Part shown: piece by piece, positions 39,134 through 48,588 of the stretch | Layout of the letters: each line of letters starts with the position of its first letter | Position numbering within the stretch: position 1 is the stretch's first letter | NCBI GenBank assembly: GCA_011523825.1 | Contig: WTFX01000029.1 | Coordinates: forward strand, 31,820 to 95,819 | DNA from: Microthrixaceae bacterium | GTDB taxonomy: Bacteria > Actinomycetota > Acidimicrobiia > Acidimicrobiales > Poriferisodalaceae | Direction: 5' to 3' | DNA: 64,000 bases | Translations under genes and position numbers: made by a program | Notes under the pieces: model-generated | The model's input: the letters and a program-made list of their open reading frames with translations, nothing else | Told to the model about the DNA's origin: nothing | The model's database searches: none

Positions 39134-39696
39134 TTGCGCATCTCCCCTAGCAACACGCCCTCGAGCGTGACGTCCACCATCTCCTCGCGGCTCGTGGGCA
39201 GGTTCTTGCCGACGAAGTCGGGGCGGATCGGCAGCTCGCGGTGGCCGCGGTCGATCACCACGGCGAGCTGCACGGCCCGCGGCCGGCCGAAATCGTTCAG
39301 CGCATCGAGCGCAGCGCGGATGGTGCGGCCGGTGTAGAGCACATCGTCCACCAGCACCACCGTCATGCCGTCGAGATCGAAGGGGATGTCGGTGACGGCT
39401 TCGGCCATGACCGGGCGCAGGCCGATGTCGTCACGGTGCATGACCACATCGAGCGTGCCGAAGGGCACGTCGGTGCCGTCGATCTCGAACAGCAGTCGCA
39501 CGATCCGCAGCGCGATCTGCACGCCGCCGGTCTGCAGGCCCACCACCACAACGTCGTCGAGGCCCTGGTTGCGCTCGATGATCTCGTGGCCGATGCGGGT
39601 GAGCGCCCGGTGGACCCCGCTGGAATCGAGAATGGTGGTCCGGGCAACGAAAACGCCCCCATACGGGGGCGTCATGCGTCGCTCGCGGTCTGCCAC
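39130..39696 (-). CDS. pyrR: PyrR: pyr operon RNA-binding regulator / UPRTase fold
   Basis: 188-aa PRPP-binding-fold protein that binds pyr mRNA in the presence of UMP/UTP and may also have uracil phosphoribosyltransferase activity. The PRPP motif is VVLVDDVLYTGRT (near 105-117). GTG 39696 is the best start: AGGAAGGA lies 7 nt upstream. An ATG seven codons later (39675) is the alternative. Codons 8-16 of the gene encode a perfect hairpin with a T-run, and a PyrR box lies 24 nt upstream of the start, so the operon is probably under autogenous control. Confidence 0.96.
   Translation of the reverse strand: MADRERRMTPPYGGVFVARTTILDSSGVHRALTRIGHEIIERNQGLDDVVVVGLQTGGVQIALRIVRLLFEIDGTDVPFGTLDVVMHRDDIGLRPVMAEAVTDIPFDLDGMTVVLVDDVLYTGRTIRAALDALNDFGRPRAVQLAVVIDRGHRELPIRPDFVGKNLPTSREEMVDVTLEGVLLGEMRK
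39653..39672 (-). terminator. Terminator-like hairpin inside the first codons of pyrR
   Basis: On the coding (minus) strand ACGCCCCC-GTAT-GGGGGCGT is a perfect 8-bp stem with a 4-nt loop, followed by TTT then CG (T39650-39653 including the arm end). It lies 24-44 nt after the pyrR GTG. The arms are GC-only except for the outermost pair, a classic intrinsic-terminator plan. Ribosomes on pyrR would unfold it, so it could act as a translation-coupled attenuator for the pyr operon. Confidence 0.7.
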
Positions 39697-39720
39697 GCGC
39701 AGGTCCTTCCTGTCCGTACG

Positions 39721-39733
39721 GGCCTCACCGGAC
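39721..39733 (-). promoter_or_regulatory. PyrR-binding box in the pyr leader
   Basis: The minus strand reads GTCCGGTGAGGCC, a full match to the conserved PyrR-binding loop RUCCNGNGAGGCY known from Bacillus and actinobacterial pyr leaders. It is flanked by CGGG and CCCG that can form the supporting stem. The same GGTCC can instead pair with GGACC overlapping the pyrR ribosome site (39702-39711), giving two exclusive folds. A TAGGGT -10-like box (39755-39760) would start the transcript shortly upstream. Confidence 0.75.
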
Positions 39734-39847
39734 CCGCTTCACGGTCAGAACCGCACCCTAGCGCGGAGCTCTCACCGGTCGGCGCGCAATTTCACGTCCT
39801 AGCCGGCCCCGGATCAGCGCCGGGCCGCGAGATAGCTGGCACTGGTA

Positions 39848-39857
39848 CCATATATGG
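39848..39857. promoter_or_regulatory. CCATATATGG palindrome at the vapB start
   Basis: A 10-bp perfect palindrome ends one base before the vapB ATG. Ribbon-helix-helix antitoxins bind short palindromes to repress their own operon, and this is the obvious candidate operator. It also overlaps the only AT-rich -10-like sequence in the gap, so binding would block initiation. Confidence 0.5.
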
Positions 39858-39858
39858 C

Positions 39859-40065
39859 ATGCACAAGACCACCGTCTACCTTCCCGAGAAGGTCAAGGCC
39901 GGTGTGGAGCGCGAGGCCCGGCTGCGGTCGTGCTCCGAAGCCGAGGTGATCCGCCAGGCTGTCGCCGACGCCGTCTCTCGCCCGGCCCCCCGATCAGGCA
40001 TCATTCCCGGCGACAGCGCATGGGCGCTCGAGGTCGACGAGCTGCTCAGAGGTTTTGGCGAGTGA
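39859..40065 (+). CDS. vapB: Ribbon-helix-helix antitoxin (VapB-like)
   Basis: 68-aa DNA-binding antitoxin. The N-terminal KTTVYLPEKVKAGVEREAR is a ribbon-helix-helix (CopG/Arc-type) beta strand and helix; residues 50-68 (PGDSAWALEVDELLRGFGE) form the toxin-neutralising tail. No Shine-Dalgarno precedes the ATG, consistent with a leaderless transcript. Its stop overlaps the toxin start. Confidence 0.88.
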   Translation: MHKTTVYLPEKVKAGVEREARLRSCSEAEVIRQAVADAVSRPAPRSGIIPGDSAWALEVDELLRGFGE

Positions 40066-40478
40066 CCGTCATTGCCGACACCAGCGCCCTCGTCGCGTTC
40101 TACAGCGAATCGGGCACCCAGCACGACGACGTGAGCGCGTGGCTGGACATGCACGGCGAGCTGATGGTTGTGTCGCCCTACGTCGTAGCCGAGCTCGACT
40201 ATCTCGTGGCCACGCGCAAGGGCGTGGATGCCGAGCTGGCGGTGCTTGCCGAGCTGGCTGGCGGTGCTTACGAACTCGCAGCGATGAGCGCTGCCGACAT
40301 CGCGCTGGCTGCTGAGGTCATCGCGAGGTACCGGAACCTCGGCATCGGCATCACCGACGCCTCGCTGGTCGTGCTCGCCGCGCGCTACGGGACCGACACG
40401 ATCCTGACGCTCGATCGTCGGCACTTCGGCGCCCTGCGATCCCTCACCGGCGAACCGCTCCGCATCGCCCCGCACTAG
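40062..40478 (+). CDS. vapC: PIN-domain toxin ribonuclease (VapC-like)
   Basis: 138-aa PIN-fold endoribonuclease. The acidic metal-binding residues are D6 (IADTSAL), E44 (VVAELDYL), D99 (GITDASL) and D118 (LTLDRRHF), all in place. VapC toxins cut tRNA or rRNA. GTG 40062 overlaps the antitoxin stop (GTGA), giving coupled translation. The pair is isolated between the pyr and pilus operons, divergent from pyrR. Confidence 0.92.
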   Translation: MTVIADTSALVAFYSESGTQHDDVSAWLDMHGELMVVSPYVVAELDYLVATRKGVDAELAVLAELAGGAYELAAMSAADIALAAEVIARYRNLGIGITDASLVVLAARYGTDTILTLDRRHFGALRSLTGEPLRIAPH

Positions 40479-40487
40479 CAGCAACAA

Positions 40488-40859
40488 CTAGAGGCAGACG
40501 GGCAGGGTTGTCCCCGCCAAGTCGGCGACGTCGAGCGCTTCGAGACTGAGCGCGTGGCGGCCGTGGGCGGGGGCGAGGCCCCGCAGCAGCACGGGCGACC
40601 AGTCCAGCAAAACGTCGGCTCGGACGGCGCCGCCGTGCCGGCACACCGCGCAGTCCGGTGCAGCGCAGCCCGCTGGCAGCGCGCACCGCTGGGGTCCGCC
40701 GTTGCTGACGGCGCATGAGTCGAGCGTGCTGATGGCGACCCGCCGGGCCTCATTCGCAGCGTGGTTGCGCAGACCGACGGCGTGGGCGGTGTCGGCTGCC
40801 GCTGCGCTGAACAGCGCACACATCGCTGCCAGCGCCAGAGCAATGACCGGAGTGCTCAT
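40488..40859 (-). CDS. TadE/TadG-like pilus-associated protein, distal gene
   Basis: 123 aa. A single N-terminal hydrophobic helix (about 4-24) is followed by a small extracellular domain with about seven cysteines (CAVSNGGPQRC, CAAPDCAVC), likely disulphide-bonded. The plan fits TadE/G-type minor pilins or periplasmic Tad proteins, but no family motif is strong. Last gene of the pilus operon; ATGA overlap with the gene upstream. Confidence 0.65.
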   Translation of the reverse strand: MSTPVIALALAAMCALFSAAAADTAHAVGLRNHAANEARRVAISTLDSCAVSNGGPQRCALPAGCAAPDCAVCRHGGAVRADVLLDWSPVLLRGLAPAHGRHALSLEALDVADLAGTTLPVCL

Positions 40860-41278
40860 GACCCGCTGCCGGGTGGTGCGGGCACCGGCACGGCCGTCCG
40901 GAACCGGACGGTGTCGGCGAACAGCGGCGAGACCGCGAGGGGGCAGATCACCTCGACGCTGACTGCGGCCGGCTCGGTGCTGCCCGGCATGCGATGCACT
41001 GCGGCGGAGACGCCATAACCGCCGTCGGCGGTGTCGCAGTCGGAGATGGCCGCACCGCCGACGACGCGCTCGGCGATGTCTGCGGCATGGCCGTCCAGCG
41101 AAGCGTCGGTGGTGCCCGACGGCGGTGACGCGAGTGCGCTGGCGGCGTACTGGGCAGCCTCCACGCTTGCTGCGCGGACGCTGACCGCGGCGCGAGCGGC
41201 GTCGCCGGAATAGTCCACCAGCCAGATGCCGAACACCAGCACTGCGGCAACGCCCAGCATCCCGACGCTCTCATCCAT
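40856..41278 (-). CDS. TadE-like single-helix pilus protein
   Basis: 140 aa from ATG 41278, chosen because GGAGG lies 8 nt upstream; the longer Arg-rich frame is rejected. Starts MDESVGMLGVAAVLVFGIWL, one N-terminal helix, then an extracellular domain with a cysteine pair. Resembles TadE/TadG-like pseudopilins. It overlaps the next gene by ATGA. Confidence 0.65.
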   Translation of the reverse strand: MDESVGMLGVAAVLVFGIWLVDYSGDAARAAVSVRAASVEAAQYAASALASPPSGTTDASLDGHAADIAERVVGGAAISDCDTADGGYGVSAAVHRMPGSTEPAAVSVEVICPLAVSPLFADTVRFRTAVPVPAPPGSGS

Positions 41279-41371
41279 ACGTCGCCCTCCCCCGTACGAC
41301 GGCCGCGCTCGATTGCCTCGACGACGGTTGCGGCCAATCCGCCTGCTTCCCCTGCGGAGATACCGCTGCAC

Positions 41372-41791
41372 TCAGCACGGCGGTGCCACCGGTGCCCGCA
41401 GCGCCGCACCTTCGACCGACGGTGGGCGGCGGCAGGCCACGCCGAGCGCGCTGCCTGCCCCCAGCCAGCCCTCTGACTCGACCCGCACCGAGACAATGAC
41501 CGAGCAGGTGCCATCAGCGCGCACCTCGACGGCCGTGGGTTGGACGGCGGCAAACTGCGCAGTGCGGTCCGCGACGGCCCTCGCGGCCACGCCGGCCGCA
41601 TCGAGGGCTTCCAGCCTGCCCTGCGTGCAATCCCAGTCCGGCGGCACGACGTCGGTGACGGCGATGGCCGCTGCGTCGGCTGCGCCCTGCGCGGCGGCGG
41701 CGCCCACCTGGCGGGCGAATAGCGAGATCACCAGAGCCATGAACACCGCCAGCACGCTGAATAGCCGCAGCATCGAAAGCGGGCTATCCAT
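41372..41791 (-). CDS. TadE/G-like single-helix pilus protein
   Basis: 139 aa: N-terminal MDSPLSMLRLFSVLAVFMA helix, then a domain that begins DAAAIAVTDVVPPDWDC, contains several cysteines and ends with Pro-Pro-Cys. The three tandem single-helix genes differ in sequence but share this plan. Presumed minor pilin or pilus-assembly subunit; function inferred from context only. Confidence 0.65.
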   Translation of the reverse strand: MDSPLSMLRLFSVLAVFMALVISLFARQVGAAAAQGAADAAAIAVTDVVPPDWDCTQGRLEALDAAGVAARAVADRTAQFAAVQPTAVEVRADGTCSVIVSVRVESEGWLGAGSALGVACRRPPSVEGAALRAPVAPPC

Positions 41792-41876
41792 CGTGACTCA
41801 GGACCTGTGGCGGCATGCATGGCGGCGAATGTGGACGCAGCAATGACTGACGTGACGCGGTCGGCCTCACGGCCTG

Positions 41877-42080
41877 CTAGCCGCACTTCGGCGTGTTGCT
41901 GGCGTTCCAAGCGCCGCCAACCGCAGCGCACAACTCAGAAGTTGTGATCTTGGACTTGTCGACAGTGCCGCCGGTTTGGGGGGCGTTGTCGCCGAGCGTC
42001 GTCCACATCACGGTGACGACCAGAATCGAGGCGGCGACGGCGGCGGCGATGAAGATCAGCTTGGTTACCGGTGAGTCCAT
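41877..42080 (-). CDS. Small Flp-pilin-like protein
   Basis: 67 aa, MDSPVTKLIFIAAAVAAS followed by a ~20-residue hydrophobic helix and a short Cys-bearing tail (CAAVGGAWNASNTPKC) that could form one disulphide. Size and location fit the major Flp pilin of a Tad system. The typical G/xxxxEY cleavage motif is absent. A strong AAGGAG ribosome site and a leader hairpin (GCCCG...CGGGC, about 42098-42113) suggest high expression, as expected for a major subunit. Confidence 0.65.
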   Translation of the reverse strand: MDSPVTKLIFIAAAVAASILVVTVMWTTLGDNAPQTGGTVDKSKITTSELCAAVGGAWNASNTPKCG

Positions 42081-42159
42081 AGTCCTGCTCCTTGCCCGCT
42101 CCTACGGGCGGTCGGGTTCATTGCGTTGGGGGTCTCGCATGCGGCGCTCATCGGCTGCC

Positions 42160-42927
42160 TCACACCGTGGGCAGGGTCATGACGATCGTCACCATGACGA
42201 CGGCCGAGGCCACCACCGCGAGCAGCGAGGCGGATGCGCCCACCGAGCGGCCGAGGCGGTCGATGGACTCGCGGCGGCGATCGTCCATGGCTCGCACGAC
42301 ACGGTCGAGCACGCGGTCGAGCAGCTGCGACGCCGCAGCGCCCGAGCGCTCAGCGGCGTCCACGGTGCGCAGCAGCGATGCCGTCGGCGAGTCGGCCAAT
42401 TGCGCCGCGACCGCCGACAGCGGGTCGCGCCCGCCGAGCACCGCCGCATTGACGGCGCCGGCCGCCGGCGCGAACGCAGGATCGGTGACGCGCTCGGCCG
42501 CATCGAGCACCGCCACGCTGATCGGGTGCCCTGCCGCCACGAACAGCCGGATGCGCCGCAGCCACAGCAGCACGACACCGTCCAGCCGGCGACGATTGCC
42601 CGACAACGCCGAGCTTGCGACCAAACCGGGCACGGCCCAAGCCACAGCAACCGCTGCCAGCAGCGACCATGCCAGCGCCAGCGCGGGCGAAGCCGCAGCC
42701 TCGGAGGAGAATCGGGTGCTGGCAACGAAGGCGATGCCGACTGCGCTCACGGCGACCACCACCGCCAGCATCGCCAGTCGCGGCGTAGTCCAGCCCAGCG
42801 CGGCCAATCGCCGACGGTTGCGGCGACGCCGCTCGCTGTCGGCAGCCAATCCCATCGCCGCGGCGACGCCGCTCCCCGCGAGCGTCCAGAACACGAGCAC
42901 GCCCAGCGACGGCAGAGCCGCGCTCAT
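42160..42927 (-). CDS. TadC-like inner-membrane pilus assembly protein
   Basis: 255 aa with a T2SSF/GspF-type domain. Hydrophobic helices at about 8-25, 50-70, 85-110 and 232-255 surround the cytoplasmic segment LLWLRRIRLFVAAGHPI...VLGGRDPLSAVAAQLADSP, which is typical of TadB/TadC. ATG 42927 overlaps the TadB-like stop (ATGA); a long upstream frame is antisense-like and not coding. Confidence 0.8.
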   Translation of the reverse strand: MSAALPSLGVLVFWTLAGSGVAAAMGLAADSERRRRNRRRLAALGWTTPRLAMLAVVVAVSAVGIAFVASTRFSSEAAASPALALAWSLLAAVAVAWAVPGLVASSALSGNRRRLDGVVLLWLRRIRLFVAAGHPISVAVLDAAERVTDPAFAPAAGAVNAAVLGGRDPLSAVAAQLADSPTASLLRTVDAAERSGAAASQLLDRVLDRVVRAMDDRRRESIDRLGRSVGASASLLAVVASAVVMVTIVMTLPTV

Positions 42928-43690
42928 CGGGTCAGCTCCCAGGCCGATGCCAGCGGGCGGGCGCAGATCGCCGCTGCGATGGTGAGAGCGGCGAGGCCGA
43001 CCCGCTGGCCTTGAGGCCCGGTCAGCCACGCCCACGCTTCGGGACTCACCAGGGCGCTGCCGAGGGCGACGGCCGAACCCAGTGCGGCCGACAGGCCGAG
43101 CTGGGGCAGGTTCGCCGCAACATGACGGTGAAAGTGGCGCGCCGTGGCCGCATCCTCGGCTGCTTCGGACTCCAGCACGCCCAAGATGGGCACCCACTCG
43201 CCGCCGCTCGAGGCGGCGACCGCGACGGCATCGGCCAGCCACGCAGCAACGGCACCCTCGGTGCCCGACGCGAACCGTTGCGCAGCGGCCTCCACGCCAG
43301 CGCTGCCACACTCGGAGACGAACCGGGATGCCGCCTCGGCAATCGGGCCCGTGGCCAGCGGCGCAGCGGTCTCGAGCGCATCGACCACGGTGCGCGAGAC
43401 CTGCGCCTGATTGGACAGGATCGACGCGAACTGCGCCACCGATTCCGCAGCGGCGACACGCCGGCGGCTGCGGACGACGACCGCCGCGCACCACGCGCAG
43501 ATGCCGACGACAGCGCCCGCAAGGCCGGCGGCGGCAGGTCCGAACGCCAGTCCGGCGACGAATGCCGAGATGCCGGTCACCGCCCACGGCCAGCGTGTCG
43601 GGCTGCCGTCACCGCGCCGCTTCGGGGCCGCATCAGCGAGCACCAGCCACAGCGCCGCAGCGCAGCCGGCCACCCCGAACGCCGTCAGCT

Positions 43691-43697
<7 letters not shown>
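42924..43697 (-). CDS. TadB-like inner-membrane pilus assembly protein
   Basis: 257 aa, GspF-like. Hydrophobic stretches near 5-20, 36-65 and two at the C-terminus enclose AAESVAQFASILSNQAQVSR and the ETAAPLATGPIAEAASRFVSE domain. GTG 43697 overlaps the ATPase stop by 7 nt and has GAGGAAG 4-5 nt upstream. Pairs with the TadC-like protein to form the platform on which the ATPase acts. Confidence 0.8.
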
Positions 43698-45691
<1,994 letters not shown>

Positions 45692-45694
45692 GCC

Positions 45695-46423
45695 TCAGCC
45701 CCCCGCCCAACCGGGTGACGCCGACGGTGGCGGCTCGCTGCCGAATCCGGATGGTGCGTCGCCGCCGGACCCTGGCAAGATCACCGCGTCGACTGTCGCT
45801 GACCGGCACTCGGGCCAGCCGTCGGGCGGCGCCGGCCAGACCACGAGACCGTCGAGCTCGGCGGCGCGTGCGTAGCGCGCGGCCTCGGCGGGATCGACGT
45901 GCACCACGATGCTCCCCTCGGCACCGCCGGCGAGGGTGGTCACGTCGAGCGCGCAGCCCCCCAGCACGCCGGCCACGACGGCACGGCTGCCAGCGTGCGG
46001 CCCTGGATCGGGCCACGCAGAGGTATCTGCACTCAGGCGCATGACCGTGCGTGCACCGAAGGCGCTCTCGGGCGGGCCCAGCAAGGCCGGCGTGACGAAT
46101 GTCCCCGCCGGGACATCGAAGGCGGCGACGCTGTTCGCTATCGCATCCGGGTCGGCGAAGTGCCCGGAGAACTCCTGGGGAACCATGACTGCATCGAACG
46201 CGCTCGGCGGCTGGCCCGCGAGCCACGCTTCAGCGGTGATCGCCGCAGGTACGTGGGGCGGCTCACCGGGCGGTCGGCCCCACAGCCAGATGGCCGCGAC
46301 GACGATGGCAACAATCGCCGCTGAGACGGCGATCCGCCACGGCTCGATAGCGGCGCGCCGCGCCCCCGCTGAGGCCGGCGCCGGATCATCGGTCCCGAAG
46401 CCGGGATGCGCGGGCGACGTCAC
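45695..46423 (-). CDS. CpaB/RcpC-like (SAF-domain) pilus protein
   Basis: 242 aa starting at GTG 46423, which overlaps the upstream stop (GTGA). A short cytoplasmic N-terminus is followed by one transmembrane helix (about 30-46, IAVSAAIVAIVVAAIWLW) and a SAF-like domain with FDVPAGTFVTPALL near residue 100. CpaB/RcpC proteins help the Tad secretin or pilus channel form; no secretin is expected in a single-membrane host. Call rests on layout and the SAF segment. Confidence 0.7.
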   Translation of the reverse strand: MTSPAHPGFGTDDPAPASAGARRAAIEPWRIAVSAAIVAIVVAAIWLWGRPPGEPPHVPAAITAEAWLAGQPPSAFDAVMVPQEFSGHFADPDAIANSVAAFDVPAGTFVTPALLGPPESAFGARTVMRLSADTSAWPDPGPHAGSRAVVAGVLGGCALDVTTLAGGAEGSIVVHVDPAEAARYARAAELDGLVVWPAPPDGWPECRSATVDAVILPGSGGDAPSGFGSEPPPSASPGWAGG

Positions 46424-48588
46424 GGCCGCGCACCGCCCTGCGTGGCCGTCACCCGACCGTCCGCGTAGTCGCTCACCGGTCGGATCCAGTCCACCCCTGA
46501 GGACAGCGTCAACCAGCAGTCGCCGTCGGGAGGCGGCCAGCCGCCGCCCGAACCCGGCTGGCCAGGCACGGGCTCGAAACAGGCGTCGAAACGCCAGGCA
46601 AATGCCCCCGGGTGACGCAGCAGCCAGTCGCAGTCCGACGACGCCGTGGCCGCTTTGGCGTCGGCGAGCGCGCACACGACTACCGCAGGGGATGCACCGG
46701 GCCGGTGCCACTGGCGCAAGAGCTGCTGCTGATCGGTTGCGAGCGCTTTCCAGCGCTCGACAAGATGCCGGGTGCTGGGCTCGGCCTCCATGCGCCGGCG
46801 CTCGGCGGCGATCCACGGTCGCAGCTCGGACCAGGCCGTGCGCACCTGCGTGACAGTCCATGTGCAACCCGGATCGCTGATCTGCACGGTGCGCAGTGCC
46901 CGCATCCAGCCGCGTCCTGGCGCCACCTGCAGGAACCTGCCCCGTCCGGGCATGTGGCGCTGCGCAGACTGGGCCGCATCTCCCGCGCGCACACGAGACT
47001 CCCACCCCAGCGCAGCGGCGTCTGCGGGGGCCAGCGGCAGCGACGGCGGCGTCGAGCAGTGCGAATCCGGCGCGGCGGTCGTCGTAGTGGGCTCGGTCGT
47101 GACCACCGTGGTGTGGGGTTGCGTGATGTCGGGCAGATCGTCCGGGTCATCGTCGTCCGGCCTGCCGTCGTCCTCATCGTCGGGCGTCGTCGTGGTCGTC
47201 GACGGCGATGCCGTGGTCGTCGAAGGCGTTTCCTCCTCGGGCGACGGCAGGCAGGCGTAGTCGTAGGAGCCGTTGATCCGCGACTGCACATACGGCGGCA
47301 GCGTGCCGAAGCTCGAGCAGTCGAAGATGCACACCCGGTAGGTCTCCGAACCGCGATCTGGGTGAGCGTGCTCCTGTATCTGGGTGTCCGCCAGCTCGCC
47401 GATCGCGGGGCAGTAGGTGCGGATGGTGGTCTCCTCGCAGTCGCCGGGCGTCGTGCACTTGTTGAGCAGGTCGCTTCCGGTGACGCAGCTCCCGCCGTGG
47501 TCGGGCCGATAAGTGGTGCCCTCGATGCCGTCGCAGATGTCCGGGTCGCTGTCCCAGGTGCGTCCTGGCAGATCGTCGCAGGGCACATACGACAGCAGTC
47601 CGTCGGCACAGCGATGGATGCCCAGCTCAGCCAGTCGCTCGTCACTCTCGCCGGCCAGATGGTGCAACGGCCGCGCCCCGCCGTCAGGGCTTGCCTGCGA
47701 ACCGCCGCTGTCCTCCTGCTCGGTACCGGTGTCGGGGTCCGAGCCGGGCGCGCTCGACTTGCAGGTCAGCGGCGACGGGCCTGTGCCGCCAAGAGAGTCG
47801 CCGTAGCGAGGCACCGAGCCCGACGGGCAGCTCTGCTGCGCGGGCGCGGACGGTTGACCCAGGACGGTGCGCGAGCACTGGCTCCCGGCAGCCTGCCAGC
47901 CCGACGGGCACGGACCCTGCGTCGCCGCCGACGTCTGCCACTCCACCACGGTCTCGTAAACGGGCTCGGTGGTGTAGTGGATGGTGGGCACGCGGTCCCA
48001 GTAGCCGGTTTCGCGCGTCTCGTAGACCGGGTCTTCCCGCCAGTATCCGGGAGTCGTGACGGTGCGGGATGTCTGGTACTCGTACACCGGCACATTGCGA
48101 CAGTTGTATTCCGCTCCCGAGACGGGATCGAAGTCGCAGCGTCTCGTCGTGCCGACCTGCACCTTCACCGGCGGCACCAGCGGCTCCACCGTCGTCCGCG
48201 GCGGCACCCAGACCCTCGTCGTGCCGGCTTGGACCGTCTCGGTGCCGGTCGCTACCCACACGTCTGCATATGTCGTGTGGCTGTAGACCTGCCGGGTCCG
48301 CCCGGTGTCCACCGTCTTGGTCACCTTGGTTTGGCACACGTGGCCGCCGTACTCCCCGGCGACCATGGTGGAACCCGCCGGACACGACGCGGGGCGGAGC
48401 GCCGTCTCGGTGCGCTGCGTGAGGCATTGCCCGCTGGCGCTGTCGAGCGCCATCCCAGCAGGACAGCTCAGCACCGGTGCAACCGAGGTCTGCGCTCCAG
48501 CGGTGTCGCCGCGTGCACCAATGATCGCCAGCGGCATGGCGGCCAGCACGACGGTGAGCGTCCACCAGGCCGTGCGCCGGGCGCTCAT
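46420..48588 (-). CDS. Large secreted Cys-rich protein of the pilus operon
   Basis: 722 aa. An N-terminal signal peptide (about 1-33, hydrophobic core LTVVLAAMPLAIIGA) is followed by a cysteine-rich region with repeated SCPAG/PCPSGW segments, then degenerate PVYE/GYW repeats (about 167-217), a low-complexity Thr/Asp/Pro linker (about 451-507) and a C-terminal domain of ~200 residues with further cysteines. No family is recognised. Placed between a lipoprotein and CpaB in the same operon with ATGA-type overlaps on both sides, it is probably a surface-exposed pilus-linked adhesin or tip protein. Confidence 0.7.
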   Translation of the reverse strand: MSARRTAWWTLTVVLAAMPLAIIGARGDTAGAQTSVAPVLSCPAGMALDSASGQCLTQRTETALRPASCPAGSTMVAGEYGGHVCQTKVTKTVDTGRTRQVYSHTTYADVWVATGTETVQAGTTRVWVPPRTTVEPLVPPVKVQVGTTRRCDFDPVSGAEYNCRNVPVYEYQTSRTVTTPGYWREDPVYETRETGYWDRVPTIHYTTEPVYETVVEWQTSAATQGPCPSGWQAAGSQCSRTVLGQPSAPAQQSCPSGSVPRYGDSLGGTGPSPLTCKSSAPGSDPDTGTEQEDSGGSQASPDGGARPLHHLAGESDERLAELGIHRCADGLLSYVPCDDLPGRTWDSDPDICDGIEGTTYRPDHGGSCVTGSDLLNKCTTPGDCEETTIRTYCPAIGELADTQIQEHAHPDRGSETYRVCIFDCSSFGTLPPYVQSRINGSYDYACLPSPEEETPSTTTASPSTTTTTPDDEDDGRPDDDDPDDLPDITQPHTTVVTTEPTTTTAAPDSHCSTPPSLPLAPADAAALGWESRVRAGDAAQSAQRHMPGRGRFLQVAPGRGWMRALRTVQISDPGCTWTVTQVRTAWSELRPWIAAERRRMEAEPSTRHLVERWKALATDQQQLLRQWHRPGASPAVVVCALADAKAATASSDCDWLLRHPGAFAWRFDACFEPVPGQPGSGGGWPPPDGDCWLTLSSGVDWIRPVSDYADGRVTATQGGARP

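Noticed and set aside
39241..39858. Plus-strand frame preceding vapB
   Set aside because: It is antisense to pyrR and of biased composition; antitoxin homology begins at ATG 39859.
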